Assembly (NCBI GenBank): GCA_016462625.1
Contig: JAEMSV010000040.1
Coordinates: 1-36,021, forward strand
From: Solirubrobacteraceae bacterium
GTDB taxonomy: Bacteria > Actinomycetota > Thermoleophilia > Solirubrobacterales > Solirubrobacteraceae
Direction: 5' to 3'
Length of the DNA: 36,021 nt
How positions within the stretch are numbered: the stretch's first letter is position 1; the number at the start of each line of letters is the position of its first letter. Of the stretch, positions 24,120 through 32,177 are shown piece by piece. Position numbers and translations under genes: made by a program. The notes under the pieces were generated by a model that saw nothing but the letters and a program-made list of their open reading frames with translations, did no database searches and had not been told where the DNA came from.

Positions 24120-24138
24120 TCGGCCGCCCGGAGGCCGA
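24120..24138. terminator. Short hairpin after the TetR gene
   Basis: TCGGCC (24120-24125) and GGCCGA (24133-24138) pair around a 7-nt loop, 8 bp beyond the stop of the TetR gene. There is no T-run. The rest of 23973-24145 shows nothing recognisable. Confidence 0.3.
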
Positions 24139-24145
24139 CCATGGG

Positions 24146-24760
24146 TCACTGCCGGGTGGCTGCGTTCAGCGCGCCGAGGAAGTTGCCCTCGAGCAGCGAC
24201 ACCAGCGCTTCTCTGCTGATAGGGCGGTGGGTATCGAGCCATGCCAGACAGGCGGCGACATCGAACGCGATGGCACCGCGGACCGCGAGTGGCAGCGCCG
24301 CAGGCACGTCGCCACTGGGAAAGAGCGCGGCGGAGACGCGGGCGACCTGCTTGCCCTCGAGCTCATCGAGGAGTCGCCGGATGTCCTCGTTGCCGCTCTC
24401 GCGTGCGCGGTGGAGGGCGCGATACGAGTGCTCGTGCGCATCGACGTACGCCACCAGATGCTCCAGGCCAGCGCGAAGCGCACCTTCCGGCGGCAGGGCG
24501 GGGTCGGGCGCGGTCGCCCGCGCGAAGCGCTCGATCCCGGTGGTGGCCACGGCCGTGAACAGCACGCGCTTGTTCGCGAAGTAGTGATAGACGAGGCTGG
24601 CGGAAACGCCCGCCTCCTTGGCCACCTCGTCGATCTGCGCGCTCTCGTAGGGCTGACGGGCGAAGACCCTCTCGGCAGCTTCGAGGATCGCCTCTTGCCG
24701 CGACTCGACGGACAGGCGCGTGCGGCGCTCGGTGCGCTGGGATGCCCTTCTGCGCTTCAA
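24146..24760 (-). CDS. TetR-family regulator
   Basis: 204 residues from a TTG start. The HTH is AILEAAERVFARQPYESAQI followed by DEVAKEAGVSASLVYHYFAN, with the family's LVYHYF recognition helix and KRVLF after it. The C-terminal helical domain (YRALHRARESGNEDIRR, ALPLAVRGAIAFDVAACLAW) resembles the fatty-acid or drug-sensing group. No ATG or GTG exists between the end of the upstream gene and the HTH, which leaves TTG at 24760 as the sensible start; longer frames run into the upstream gene. It follows the Vgb-like gene by 28 bp on the same strand, so the two are probably cotranscribed. The target is unknown, but the divergent hydrolase promoter at 25797-25882 is a candidate. Confidence 0.85.
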   Translation of the reverse strand: MKRRRASQRTERRTRLSVESRQEAILEAAERVFARQPYESAQIDEVAKEAGVSASLVYHYFANKRVLFTAVATTGIERFARATAPDPALPPEGALRAGLEHLVAYVDAHEHSYRALHRARESGNEDIRRLLDELEGKQVARVSAALFPSGDVPAALPLAVRGAIAFDVAACLAWLDTHRPISREALVSLLEGNFLGALNAATRQ

Positions 24761-24788
24761 GGGCGAAGGATCGTACTCCCGGCACAGG

Positions 24789-25796
24789 TCACCTGGCGGG
24801 GCGCTCGACCCGCGTGATGGCGCTGCCGGCCACCTGGACGAACCACAGCGCGCCGTCGGGTCCTTCCGCGATGCCGTCGGGCACGCGGCCTCGTCCGGAC
24901 ACCACATCGTTGAATTCTGTGACCCGCCCATCGACCGTGATGCGGCCGAATCCTCGACCGAAGTACTGCGTGTAGTACATGCTGCCGTCGGTGGACCTCA
25001 CGATGCTGACCGGGCCGCTCCGGAGCGGGCCGGTACCCGTCGAGAATGGGGTGACCTGTCCGCTCGGGGTAACCCGGTAGACCCTTGATGCCAGGACGTC
25101 CGTGGCCCAGACGTTCCCGTCCGGCCCGAGCTCGATGTCCACGGGCATCCCCCAGGCCGGGATCTGGTCGCCGAAGTTCGTCACCTGCCCGTCCGGGGTG
25201 ATGCGGCCGATGCGGCCACCAAACCGGTAGGTGAACCAGAGGTTCCCGTCCGAGCCAGCGACGATGTCAGTCGGTGCCGACGCAGTCGGGAGGCCGGTCG
25301 AGAAGAGGCGCACCGCTCCGGAGGCCGAGATTCGCCCGATCTGAGCCGTGCCCGACAGCGTGAACCACAGGGCTCCATCCGGGCCACTGGCGATACCGAA
25401 CGGGAGGCCGGCGCGCGGAATGCCCGCGCGGAACTCGGTGATCCGTCCGCCGGTGGTGATCCGGCCGATGCCCCTTCCGACCTCGGTAAACCACAGCGCG
25501 CCGTCGGGTCCGACAACGATGCGATCGGGAACGGCCAATCGGGTCGGGAGGCGGTACTCCTCGATCTCACCGGCCGTCGTGATGCGCCCGATCCGGTTAC
25601 CGACCGATTCGGTGAACCACAGCGCACCGTCGGGTCCCGCGGTGATCGTGGCTGGCGTCCTCCCGGCCGGAAGCCGGTAGGTCGTGACGTCGAGGCCGCT
25701 CGAGGCGGCGACCGGCGGTGGCGTCACGGCGACACCACCCAGTAGGGCTCCGACCAAGAGGGAAAGGGAGACCGAGGACCGACACAGAGCAGACAT
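24789..25796 (-). CDS. Secreted Vgb-like beta-propeller without catalytic histidines
   Basis: 335 residues with a signal peptide ending near VAAS (32). Seven repeats carry the blade signature [10 protein letters not shown]....IGRIT, the pattern of virginiamycin B lyase (Vgb)-like propellers. True Vgb lyases are cytoplasmic and use two His and two Glu residues on one face. This protein contains no His at all, so lyase activity is not expected. A binding or scaffold role outside the cell is more likely. TAGCGT lies 6 nt before the ATG, so the mRNA is probably leaderless. It is divergent from a hydrolase gene and 28 bp upstream of a TetR gene. A call of streptogramin resistance would be wrong on this evidence. 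Confidence 0.85.
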   Translation of the reverse strand: MSALCRSSVSLSLLVGALLGGVAVTPPPVAASSGLDVTTYRLPAGRTPATITAGPDGALWFTESVGNRIGRITTAGEIEEYRLPTRLAVPDRIVVGPDGALWFTEVGRGIGRITTGGRITEFRAGIPRAGLPFGIASGPDGALWFTLSGTAQIGRISASGAVRLFSTGLPTASAPTDIVAGSDGNLWFTYRFGGRIGRITPDGQVTNFGDQIPAWGMPVDIELGPDGNVWATDVLASRVYRVTPSGQVTPFSTGTGPLRSGPVSIVRSTDGSMYYTQYFGRGFGRITVDGRVTEFNDVVSGRGRVPDGIAEGPDGALWFVQVAGSAITRVERPAR

Positions 25797-25802
25797 GGGA
25801 CG

Positions 25803-25876
25803 ACGCTATTGCAGTCGATAGCAGTGGTGGGAATTTATTGTACGGCGTTGTAATAGGTTCGCGGCTCGAATACGGT
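25803..25876. promoter_or_regulatory. Divergent AT-richer promoter region
   Basis: Minus-strand TAGCGT (plus 25803-25808) lies 6 nt before the ATG at 25796; plus-strand TACGGT (25871-25876) lies 6 nt before the GTG at 25883. Between them is the most AT-rich stretch nearby, including the direct repeat TTGTA at 25838-25842 and 25848-25852 (10-bp period). CTATTGCA (25806-25813) and TGTAATAG (about 25849-25856) are near-symmetric. No proven operator. Confidence 0.4.
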
Positions 25877-25882
25877 CGGCTC

Positions 25883-26806
25883 GTGAGCGAACCTGTGAAC
25901 ATCCATTTCTTCTGCTCGGGCGAGCGCATCCGGGCGTGGCACTTCGCACCCGCAAGCGATGCGCTGCGGTCGATCGCGGGCAGTCCCGCGATCGTGATGG
26001 GGCACGGCTACGGGCTCACCCGGGATTGCGGATTGGCCTGGTTTGCCCGGGCATTCGCCGCCGCGGGGGTGCACGTCGTGCTCTTCGACTACCGGGGCTT
26101 CGGAGACAGCGAGGGGCACCCCCGAGATGTTCCGCGGGTTGACGCGCAGGTCGAGGACTACGGGGCCGCCATCGCGGCGGCACGTCGCCTTTCCGGTGTG
26201 GATCCCTCCCGTGTCGCCGTCTGGGGTACCTCGTACTCGGGCGGCATTGCCCTGGTGGCAGCCGCCCAGGACGGTCGTGTCGCGGCGGCGGTCGCACAGG
26301 TCCCGAATCTCGACAATCGGGCGACGCTCGCCTTCCTCATCCGCAACACCCCGCCGCGGCGAGCCCTCCGCCTCACCGGGTGGATCATCCACGATGGCAT
26401 CCGCGCGCTCCTCCGGCGGCCGCCCGCCTACGTCAAGGCCGTCGGCACTGGAACCGAGGCCGCCGCGTACGTGTCCGACGAAGCCGCTGCGGTGTTGGAG
26501 GAGATCCGAGGCCCAGGCTGGGCCAACCAGGTCGCGATGCGGGACTTCCTGCGGCCTCGGCTGTTCCGACCGGTCACCATCCTCGACCGGCTGCCCTGCC
26601 GGGTCCTCTTCGTGACGGCGGACAAGGACGACCTCACGCCCGTCGCGCCGACCGTCAAGGCCGCGCGGAGTCTCGGCCCTCGGGCCGAGCTGCGGCGCTA
26701 TCCCGTCGGTCACTTCGGCGTCTACGTCGAGCCTCTGCGCTCAGAGGCCATCGCCGACCAATCGGCGTTCCTCGCATCCGAGCTGGCGCCGGAGATCGCC
26801 GCATGA
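25883..26806 (+). CDS. Alpha/beta hydrolase (dienelactone-hydrolase/peptidase-like)
   Basis: 307 residues. The oxyanion-hole region is VMGHGYGLTRD, with DYRGFGDSEG after it. The nucleophile elbow is WGTSYSGGIAL with Ser117 as likely nucleophile. The acid is in TADKDDLTP and the His in YPVGHFGVYVEP near the C-terminus, so the triad is complete. A helical cap lies at about 155-235. There is no signal peptide. Start: GTG at 25883 with TACGGT exactly 6 nt upstream; the frame is open further back across the promoter of the divergent gene, so longer versions are rejected. It overlaps the next gene by ATGA, which implies coupling with a ketopantoate-reductase-like enzyme. The substrate is unknown. 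Confidence 0.88.
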   Translation: MSEPVNIHFFCSGERIRAWHFAPASDALRSIAGSPAIVMGHGYGLTRDCGLAWFARAFAAAGVHVVLFDYRGFGDSEGHPRDVPRVDAQVEDYGAAIAAARRLSGVDPSRVAVWGTSYSGGIALVAAAQDGRVAAAVAQVPNLDNRATLAFLIRNTPPRRALRLTGWIIHDGIRALLRRPPAYVKAVGTGTEAAAYVSDEAAAVLEEIRGPGWANQVAMRDFLRPRLFRPVTILDRLPCRVLFVTADKDDLTPVAPTVKAARSLGPRAELRRYPVGHFGVYVEPLRSEAIADQSAFLASELAPEIAA

Positions 26807-27807
26807 GCCCCGAGCCGAACCTGCGGATCGCGATCATCGGCGCCGGCGCGATCGGGAGCCTGTTCGCCTTTCGGCTGGCACGGGCCGGCCAGGACGTCAC
26901 GCTCATCGTGCGCAACCCCGAACGAGCCGCGTTCCTGCGCGAGCATGGCGTCCTCGGGCGGGCCGCGCTGACCCGGCGCGTGCGCAGCGCGCCCGTCGGG
27001 GTCAAGCCTGCGCTTGAGCGGGATGACGCGTACGACCTGGTCATGGTGTGCGTGCAGCGACACCAGTTCGACGTGCTCGTCCCCGCCCTCGCGGCGAACC
27101 GGTCGCGGCAGATCATGCTCATGTTCAACTGCGCGCGAGGCGCGGACGCATGGTCGCCCGAGCTGGGAGCGGACCGCGTCGTCTGGGGCTTTCCGGCGGT
27201 GCTCGCCCACGTCGATGACGGGGTGCTGCGCTACCGGATCCTGCCCGCGGTTGCCCGCTTTCTCCAGATCACCGTGCTCGGACGGCCCGACGGCAAGGTC
27301 ACGCCCGAACTCGACGCGGTCCGGCAGGTGTTCACGCGCGCGGGGTTCCCGTCGCGCTACGAGTCCGACATCGACGCATGGCTGAAGACCCACGCGGCAC
27401 TCATCGCGCCGATGCTGGCGCTGAGCGCCGACCTCCCGCCGAAGAGCGTCGGCCCACTCTTCGGCCGGAACGACTCGCGCCTGATGGCCGCTGGCATCCA
27501 CACCGCGCTACGCGCGGTCCGGGACAGTGGGCATCGACTCACTCCGCTGAACATGCGGAGCTTGGAGCGTGTGCCGCCGCGGGTGCTCGCGATGCTCCTG
27601 CGCTGCATCTCCACGCTGCCCGTCGCCAAGCAGTCGTTGCGAGACCACGGCAGCGCCGCGCCCACCGAGACGGCCATGTTGCTCGAGGAGCTCCACGGGC
27701 TCGCCCGGGCGGGCCTCGTCGATCCGAGTGCGCTGACCGAGCTCTCCAAGCGCCTGCCCGAGGCCGCGTTGCCGGTAACACAGGCGCCCTCGCGGGTCTC
27801 CGTCTAG
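26803..27807 (+). CDS. Ketopantoate reductase-like (ApbA/PanE family) oxidoreductase
   Basis: 334 residues. The N-terminal Rossmann domain starts IAIIGAGAIGSLFAFRLARAG (NADPH loop G13-x-G-x-x-G18). Lys195 in DAWLKTHAALIAP is at the place of the catalytic Lys of PanE, and the C-terminal helical domain is present. The family reduces ketopantoate for pantothenate synthesis, but many actinobacterial members act on other 2-oxo acids. The start ATG overlaps the stop of the hydrolase gene (ATGA, 26803-26806). Pairing with a hydrolase, and not with panB/panC, argues for a catabolic or specialised role. The tmRNA gene is convergent 187 bp downstream. Confidence 0.85.
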   Translation: MSPEPNLRIAIIGAGAIGSLFAFRLARAGQDVTLIVRNPERAAFLREHGVLGRAALTRRVRSAPVGVKPALERDDAYDLVMVCVQRHQFDVLVPALAANRSRQIMLMFNCARGADAWSPELGADRVVWGFPAVLAHVDDGVLRYRILPAVARFLQITVLGRPDGKVTPELDAVRQVFTRAGFPSRYESDIDAWLKTHAALIAPMLALSADLPPKSVGPLFGRNDSRLMAAGIHTALRAVRDSGHRLTPLNMRSLERVPPRVLAMLLRCISTLPVAKQSLRDHGSAAPTETAMLLEELHGLARAGLVDPSALTELSKRLPEAALPVTQAPSRVSV

Positions 27808-27947
27808 CGCCGGGTTCTTCACATGCCGGGCCGGGTGTGCGCTTCGCTCAATCGAGGGCGTGGGAGCGGCGACGGCGCTGCCGCTCGTCGCGGTGTACTG
27901 CGAGTGCAACTGGCGCTCGCAACAAGATCTCGGCACTCGAAACCACG

Positions 27948-27977
27948 GAACCCGGCCCTCCAGGGGGACCGGGGTTC
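27948..27977. terminator. Hairpin after tmRNA (and after the reductase gene)
   Basis: On the minus strand GAACCCCGG and CCGGGTTC pair with one bulge, closed by a CCC/GGG inner stem. It begins 18 nt after the tmRNA 3' end. It could end both the tmRNA and the convergent reductase transcript. No T-run follows. The rest of the gap (27808-27947) shows no gene I can support. Confidence 0.45.
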
Positions 27978-27994
27978 GACCTTCTTGAAACCAA

Positions 27995-28357
27995 TGGAGA
28001 CGGCGGGAATCGAACCCGCGTCCGCGATCGCACAAGAGTGGCGTCTACGAGCGTATCCGGCGCTCTGATCTCATCTCGGACTCGCCTCGCCGGCGGGGTT
28101 GTCCGAGACCAGCTCCCTGAAATGTCCCCCGGTCGGCGGAAGCGGACCTTCCGGGGTCAGCCGACGTAATGATTCCGGTTGTCCCACCGTCGGCAGGCGG
28201 GGACCAGAACCTCGCGGCTCTAGCTAGTGCTAGGCGGCGAGGGCGTACTCGTGAGAGTCCGCACGTGTGTTTTTCCGGGGGTTTTACGAGGCCACCCCGG
28301 AACCTCGGCTCGCAACCACCCAGGTGAACCGACCACGTCGAAGCCAAGATCGTCCCC
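27995..28357 (-). ncRNA. ssrA: Transfer-messenger RNA (tmRNA)
   Basis: 363 nt. The 5' end GGGGACG (plus 28351-28357) pairs with CGTCTCC near the 3' end (plus 27996-28002) as a 7-bp acceptor stem with one G-U, followed by discriminator A. The T-arm is GCGGG-TTCGATT-CCCGC. The mRNA-like part is preceded by GGCCTCGTAAAA as in known tmRNAs. The resume codon is GCG (plus 28260-28262), and the template encodes ADSHEYALAA, then TAG-CAC-TAG, two stops in frame. After the discriminator the DNA reads TTG, so CCA is not encoded and must be added by the CCA enzyme. Function: releases stalled ribosomes and tags the peptide for proteolysis. The gene is on the minus strand, divergent from the SDR gene. Confidence 0.96.
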
Positions 28358-28396
28358 AGGTGTATGTCCCGACGGAGTCTACCTTGCCGCCGTCTG

Positions 28397-28402
28397 TAGG
28401 CT
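28397..28402 (+). promoter_or_regulatory. -10 element TAGGCT for the SDR gene
   Basis: TAGGCT ends 7 nt before the ATG at 28410, suggesting a leaderless mRNA. The region 28358-28409 must also hold the tmRNA promoter, for which no clear hexamers were found. Confidence 0.35.
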
Positions 28403-28409
28403 TCCGACT

Positions 28410-29246
28410 ATGCCAACCGTCTTAATCACCGGAGCCGGGCGGGGCATCGGGCGGGCCGCCGCCCTCTGGCTCGCGCGCGCCGGATGGGACGTCTACGCCG
28501 GCGTCCGCCGCGCGGAGGTCGGCGAGGAGCTCCGGGCCGCCGCGCCCACCGGGCGGCTCACGCCGGTCATCCTCGACGTCACGTCCGCCGCGGACATCGC
28601 GGCGCTCCCCGCGCAGCTGCCCGAACGGCTCGACGCACTCGTCAACAACGCCGGCATCGCCATCGGCGGACCGGTCGAGACCGTGCCCGCCGACGAGTTG
28701 CGCCGTCAGCTTGAGGTCAACGTCACCGGGCCGATCGCCCTGACCCAGGCGCTCGTCCCCCGTCTGCGCGCCGCGAACGGGCGGATCGTGTTCATCTCCT
28801 CGGTCGGCGGCCGCATGTCGACCCCGTTCCTCGGTCCGTACTCGGCATCGAAGTTCGCCCTCGAAGCGCTCGCCGACTCGCTGCGTATCGAGCTGCGGCC
28901 GTGGGACGTCAAGGTCGTCCTGCTCGAGCCGGGAGCGATCGACACCGACATATGGGACAGCGGCGCCGAGCAGGCCGACGAGGCGGAGGCGGCCATGACG
29001 CCCGAGCAGCGAGACCTGTACGCCCCGCAGATCACCGGGCTCCGCAAGACGATCGGGAAGACGAAGAGCCGGAGCGTCTCGCCGGACAAGGTCGCCGGGG
29101 TCCTCGAGCGCGCGCTGACCACACGCCGCCCGAAGGCGCGCTACCCGGTCGGCTCGGACGCGCACGTCCAGCTGCGGCTCCTTCGGGTCCTCCCCACGCG
29201 TGTCGTCGACGCGATGCTCGCCCGGATCGTCGTCGGCAGCCGCTGA
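28410..29246 (+). CDS. Short-chain dehydrogenase/reductase (classical SDR)
   Basis: 278-residue NAD(P)-dependent oxidoreductase. The cofactor loop is TGAGRGIG (7-14), NNAG is 79-82, the catalytic Ser is in FISSVGG (Ser131), and YSASK gives Tyr144 and Lys148. LEPGAIDTDIW follows, as in classical SDRs. Arg residues after the first strand (VRRAE) suggest NADPH preference. The C-terminal extension (about 200-278), including KTIGKTKSRSVSPDKVAGVLE, is typical of the retinol-dehydrogenase-like SDRs. The ATG at 28410 starts the Rossmann fold directly; the frame runs back across the tmRNA gene and is not used there. Its stop is 3 bp from the stop of the convergent amidase. The substrate is unknown. 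Confidence 0.92.
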   Translation: MPTVLITGAGRGIGRAAALWLARAGWDVYAGVRRAEVGEELRAAAPTGRLTPVILDVTSAADIAALPAQLPERLDALVNNAGIAIGGPVETVPADELRRQLEVNVTGPIALTQALVPRLRAANGRIVFISSVGGRMSTPFLGPYSASKFALEALADSLRIELRPWDVKVVLLEPGAIDTDIWDSGAEQADEAEAAMTPEQRDLYAPQITGLRKTIGKTKSRSVSPDKVAGVLERALTTRRPKARYPVGSDAHVQLRLLRVLPTRVVDAMLARIVVGSR

Positions 29247-29249
29247 CCG

Positions 29250-30764
29250 TCAGCTGCCCGATCGACTCAGGGGCCTCGAGCTCGTCGCCAGCGCGGGCCG
29301 CCGGCCCGCCCACGGACGGGCCTGCTCGAGCTGCGCGGCGACGCGCAGGAGCACGCCCTCACCGCCGAGCGCCGCGACGAGCTGCACGCCCAGCGGCAGG
29401 CCGTCGGCGGTCCAGTGCAGCGGGACGCTCGCGGCAGGGCGGCCGGTCAGGTTCGCGAGCTGCGTGAACGGGACCCAGCCGAGGTTCCCGTCGATCATGT
29501 CCTCGACGAGGCTCGTGTGGCGCAGGAAATGCGCGGTCCGCGTCCGCAGCAGCAGCTCGCCGGCGCGCTGCAGCGACGGGGGCGTGTCCAGCTCGCCGAC
29601 GCGCAGCGGCGGGCGCGCGAGCGACGGGGTCAGCAGGAGGTCGTAGCGCTGGTGGAAGCTCGCCAGCGCGTGCGTGTAGACGTGCCGGGACTCGAACGCC
29701 TCCACCACCCCCGCGCCCGAGACGGCGCGCCCGAGGGCGTCCATGATCCGGGTGTCGAACTCAAAGCCGTGGCGGCTCGCGCCGGTGCGGCGGCACACGT
29801 CGTCGATCTGCCACGCCACCGCGGCGAACCAGATCGTGAGGAAGTCGCGCGCCATCGCGGCGTCGTCGTAGAACGGCGCGACCGGCTCGACCTCGTGCCC
29901 GAGCTCCTCCAGGAGCGTCGCCGCCGACTCGACCGCCTTCAGGGACTCGGGATGCGGGTTCGGCGTGAGCGACGAGCTCGTCTGCATGCCGATGCGCAGG
30001 CGGCCGGGATCACGGCCGACCTCCGAGGCGAAGCTGTCCACCGGGACGGCCGGCAGGAACGAGGAGTCCGGCTCGGGTCCTGCGAGGACGTCGAGCATCG
30101 CCGCGGAGTCACGGACCGTGCGCGAGACGACGCCGTCGGTCGCCAGCCCCTGCAGGAACTCGCCGGTCACCGGACCGGTCGGGATCAGCCCGCGCCCGGC
30201 CTTCAGCCCGAACAGGCCGCAGCACGCCGCGGGAATGCGGATCGAGCCACCGCCGTCGCTGGCGCCCGCGACGGGGACGATGCCCGCCGCCACCGCGGCG
30301 GCCGCGCCGCCCGATGATCCGCCCGGCGTGTGGGCCGTGTTCCATGGGTTGCGCGCGGGACCCCAGAGCGCCGACTCGGTGACCGCCTTTGCGCCGAACT
30401 CCGGCGTGTTCGTGCGGCCGAAGACGACGAGACCCGCGTCGAGCCAGCGCTGCACGACGGTCGCGTGGTGCTCGGCGCGGACCGAGGCCAGCGGCCGGCA
30501 GCCGCTCGTGGACGGCAGGCCCGCGTACTCCTGGTGGAGGTCCTTCAGCAGGAAGGGGACGCCGGCGAACGGGCCGGTGAGGTCTTCTCCCACGCGCGCC
30601 GCCGCGATGTCGTCCATCCGCCGGACGATCGCGTTGAGCTGCGGGTTGACGGCGTCAGCGCGGCGCTGGGCCAGCGTGAGCAGCTCCGCGGCCGTGACGT
30701 CGCCGGCGGCGACCGCCGCGGCGAGCCCGAGTCCGTCGAGGGCGAGGTAGTCGTCGATGTCCAC
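29250..30764 (-). CDS. Amidase-signature family hydrolase
   Basis: 504 residues of the amidase-signature (AS) family, which includes GatA, 6-aminohexanoate-cyclic-dimer hydrolase and other amidases. The Ser-cisSer-Lys triad is present: Lys74 in FLLKDLH, Ser150/151 in GGSSGG, and the nucleophile Ser174 in GASDGGGSIRIPA. TPGGSSGGAAAAVAAG matches the family signature. No gatB or gatC is near, so a stand-alone catabolic amidase is more likely than tRNA amidotransferase. The start is GTG (VDIDDYLAL). The gene is 42 bp downstream of the sigma-factor gene on the same strand and could be read through from it. There is no signal peptide. The real amide substrate cannot be told. Confidence 0.92.
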   Translation of the reverse strand: MDIDDYLALDGLGLAAAVAAGDVTAAELLTLAQRRADAVNPQLNAIVRRMDDIAAARVGEDLTGPFAGVPFLLKDLHQEYAGLPSTSGCRPLASVRAEHHATVVQRWLDAGLVVFGRTNTPEFGAKAVTESALWGPARNPWNTAHTPGGSSGGAAAAVAAGIVPVAGASDGGGSIRIPAACCGLFGLKAGRGLIPTGPVTGEFLQGLATDGVVSRTVRDSAAMLDVLAGPEPDSSFLPAVPVDSFASEVGRDPGRLRIGMQTSSSLTPNPHPESLKAVESAATLLEELGHEVEPVAPFYDDAAMARDFLTIWFAAVAWQIDDVCRRTGASRHGFEFDTRIMDALGRAVSGAGVVEAFESRHVYTHALASFHQRYDLLLTPSLARPPLRVGELDTPPSLQRAGELLLRTRTAHFLRHTSLVEDMIDGNLGWVPFTQLANLTGRPAASVPLHWTADGLPLGVQLVAALGGEGVLLRVAAQLEQARPWAGRRPALATSSRPLSRSGS

Positions 30765-30806
30765 CGGCGAAACATACTCACCGGTAGCTTCCCCGCGCGA
30801 CGAATG

Positions 30807-32150
30807 TCAGCGATCGTCCGAGTGCTTGCCGCCACCGCCGTGGCCGGACCCACCGTCGTCGTCCTGCTCGCCGGCGCCGGATTCCTCGACGGGCGTAGCG
30901 ACGACCGGGGCCTCTGCCCGCTGCTCGCGGGAACTGCCGTCGTCGTCGCCGCCGCCGCGTCCGCGCCCACGGTCTTCCCCGCGCGACGACGCGCCGGGGG
31001 CCTCGGTCCGCCCCTGCCGCTCCCGCGGCGCGTCATCGTCGTCGCCCCTGCGGCCCTGCCCGTGGCCTTGGTCCTTCTGGGTCTCCGCCGCGCCAGCCGC
31101 AGCCGCCGACTGGTCACGCCGCCCGTGGTTGTCGCCGCCCCCGCGACGCCCGTTGTCCTCTTCCTCGCGCTCGGATCGACCGCGCGAGTCAGCTCGCTCG
31201 TCCTCGTCTGACCGGCCACGATCACGCTCCCGCTCGCGTTCCCGCTCGGCCTTGCGCTGCTTGCGCTCGGCGCGAGCCTCGTCGCGGTCCTCGCGCGTCG
31301 ACACCGCGCCCACCGTCATCAGCGCCGGGCCGGAGATGGCGATCGCCCGCGGCGGGGGCGACGGCGGCGGTTCTGCCCTAACCGCCGCCGTCGCCTTCTC
31401 CCCGCCCCGGGACGTGGTGTGATCGGTCGGCGCCGACACGGTGACCCCCGCGATCACCGCGCCCGTCGCGACCACCATCGCCCCGCTCTTGACCAGCAGC
31501 GCGCCGCCCACTGCGCTGCCGCCGGCGCCCACGATCTCCCCAGCCAATGCCGCGCCCTCGCCCGCCATCCGCTGCGCCGCCCACACCGCGAGCGGCAGCG
31601 GCGTGATCGCCGTCATCGCCGCGCGCATGCCGGCCCGGGCGCGGTAGGCCAGCTGTCGCACCGCGCCCTCGCTCACGCCGAGCTCGTCGGCGACATCTGC
31701 GCTCGACCGCCCCTGCGCAGTGGCGAGGACCGCCGCGCGCTGCTCGTCCGGCAGCGCGGCCAGGAGCGCGAGCGCCTTGCGGACGTCGAGGCGCTGCTGC
31801 ACCTCGGCCGGAAGATCGACCGCGCCGGGCGCGTCGTCGGGAAGGTGGGTGGTGTCGGGCATGTGCTGACGGGTGTCGCTTGCGGTGGTCCTCACGATCC
31901 GGTGCAGCCAGCCGCTGGGGTGCTCGACCTGCGCGCCGCCGGAGAGCGCCGCCCACGCCCGCAGCAGCGCCTGCTGTGTCACGTCCTCGGCGGCGTCCGG
32001 CCCGGCGAGCCTGCGCGCGAGGGCGTGCAGCGTCCGCTCGTGACGGGCGACGAGCACGTCGAACGCACCGGCATGGCCGGCTGCGGCGAGCGCCGCGAGG
32101 CGTTCGTCGTCCTGCGTTCGGAGCAGCGCGGATGCGAGGAGACCGGCCAT
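30807..32150 (-). CDS. ECF sigma factor with membrane segment and long charged tail
   Basis: 447 residues. Sigma region 2 is at about 30-91 (FDVLVARHERTLHALARR, AAEDVTQQALLRAWAAL) and region 4 at about 125-176 (LLAALPDEQRAAVLATAQG, DVADELGVSEGAVRQLAYRA). A normal ECF factor would end there. Here a hydrophobic segment follows (about 212-240, GGALLVKSGAMVVATGAVIAG), then about 200 residues of Pro, Arg, Asp, Glu and Gly low complexity (RERERERDRGR, GGGDDDGSS). The tail may cross the membrane and act as a built-in regulator; no anti-sigma gene is adjacent. It is 27 bp downstream of a secreted-protein gene that also ends in an Asp/Arg/Gly tail, so the two form an operon. Confidence 0.85.
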   Translation of the reverse strand: MAGLLASALLRTQDDERLAALAAAGHAGAFDVLVARHERTLHALARRLAGPDAAEDVTQQALLRAWAALSGGAQVEHPSGWLHRIVRTTASDTRQHMPDTTHLPDDAPGAVDLPAEVQQRLDVRKALALLAALPDEQRAAVLATAQGRSSADVADELGVSEGAVRQLAYRARAGMRAAMTAITPLPLAVWAAQRMAGEGAALAGEIVGAGGSAVGGALLVKSGAMVVATGAVIAGVTVSAPTDHTTSRGGEKATAAVRAEPPPSPPPRAIAISGPALMTVGAVSTREDRDEARAERKQRKAERERERERDRGRSDEDERADSRGRSEREEEDNGRRGGGDNHGRRDQSAAAAGAAETQKDQGHGQGRRGDDDDAPRERQGRTEAPGASSRGEDRGRGRGGGDDDGSSREQRAEAPVVATPVEESGAGEQDDDGGSGHGGGGKHSDDR

Positions 32151-32177
32151 CAGCCGGCCTCCCGCCCCGAGCTGTTC

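Noticed and set aside
27965..27992. tRNA-like GGTTCGACC followed by ACCA-like bases
   Set aside because: The arms flanking the TTCGACC loop do not pair, and no anticodon or D arm is visible; it is part of the hairpin after the tmRNA.
27823..28068. 81-codon frame containing GIEPASAIAQ
   Set aside because: It reads into the antisense of the tmRNA 3' end; such peptides are a common false call over the T-arm of RNA genes.
28045..28347. 100-codon minus-strand frame
   Set aside because: Lies inside the tmRNA gene in a frame other than the tag reading frame.
29250..30764. Amidase as GatA of the tRNA amidotransferase
   Set aside because: No gatB or gatC nearby, and the C-terminal part does not show GatA-specific features I can recognise; a stand-alone amidase is the safer call.
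31200..31290. Short tandem repeat or CRISPR-like periodicity
   Set aside because: The periodic CGCTC-type hexamers encode the Arg-Glu repeats of the sigma-factor tail; there are no spacers or constant repeats. No CRISPR array, insertion sequence or integrase was found in the window.
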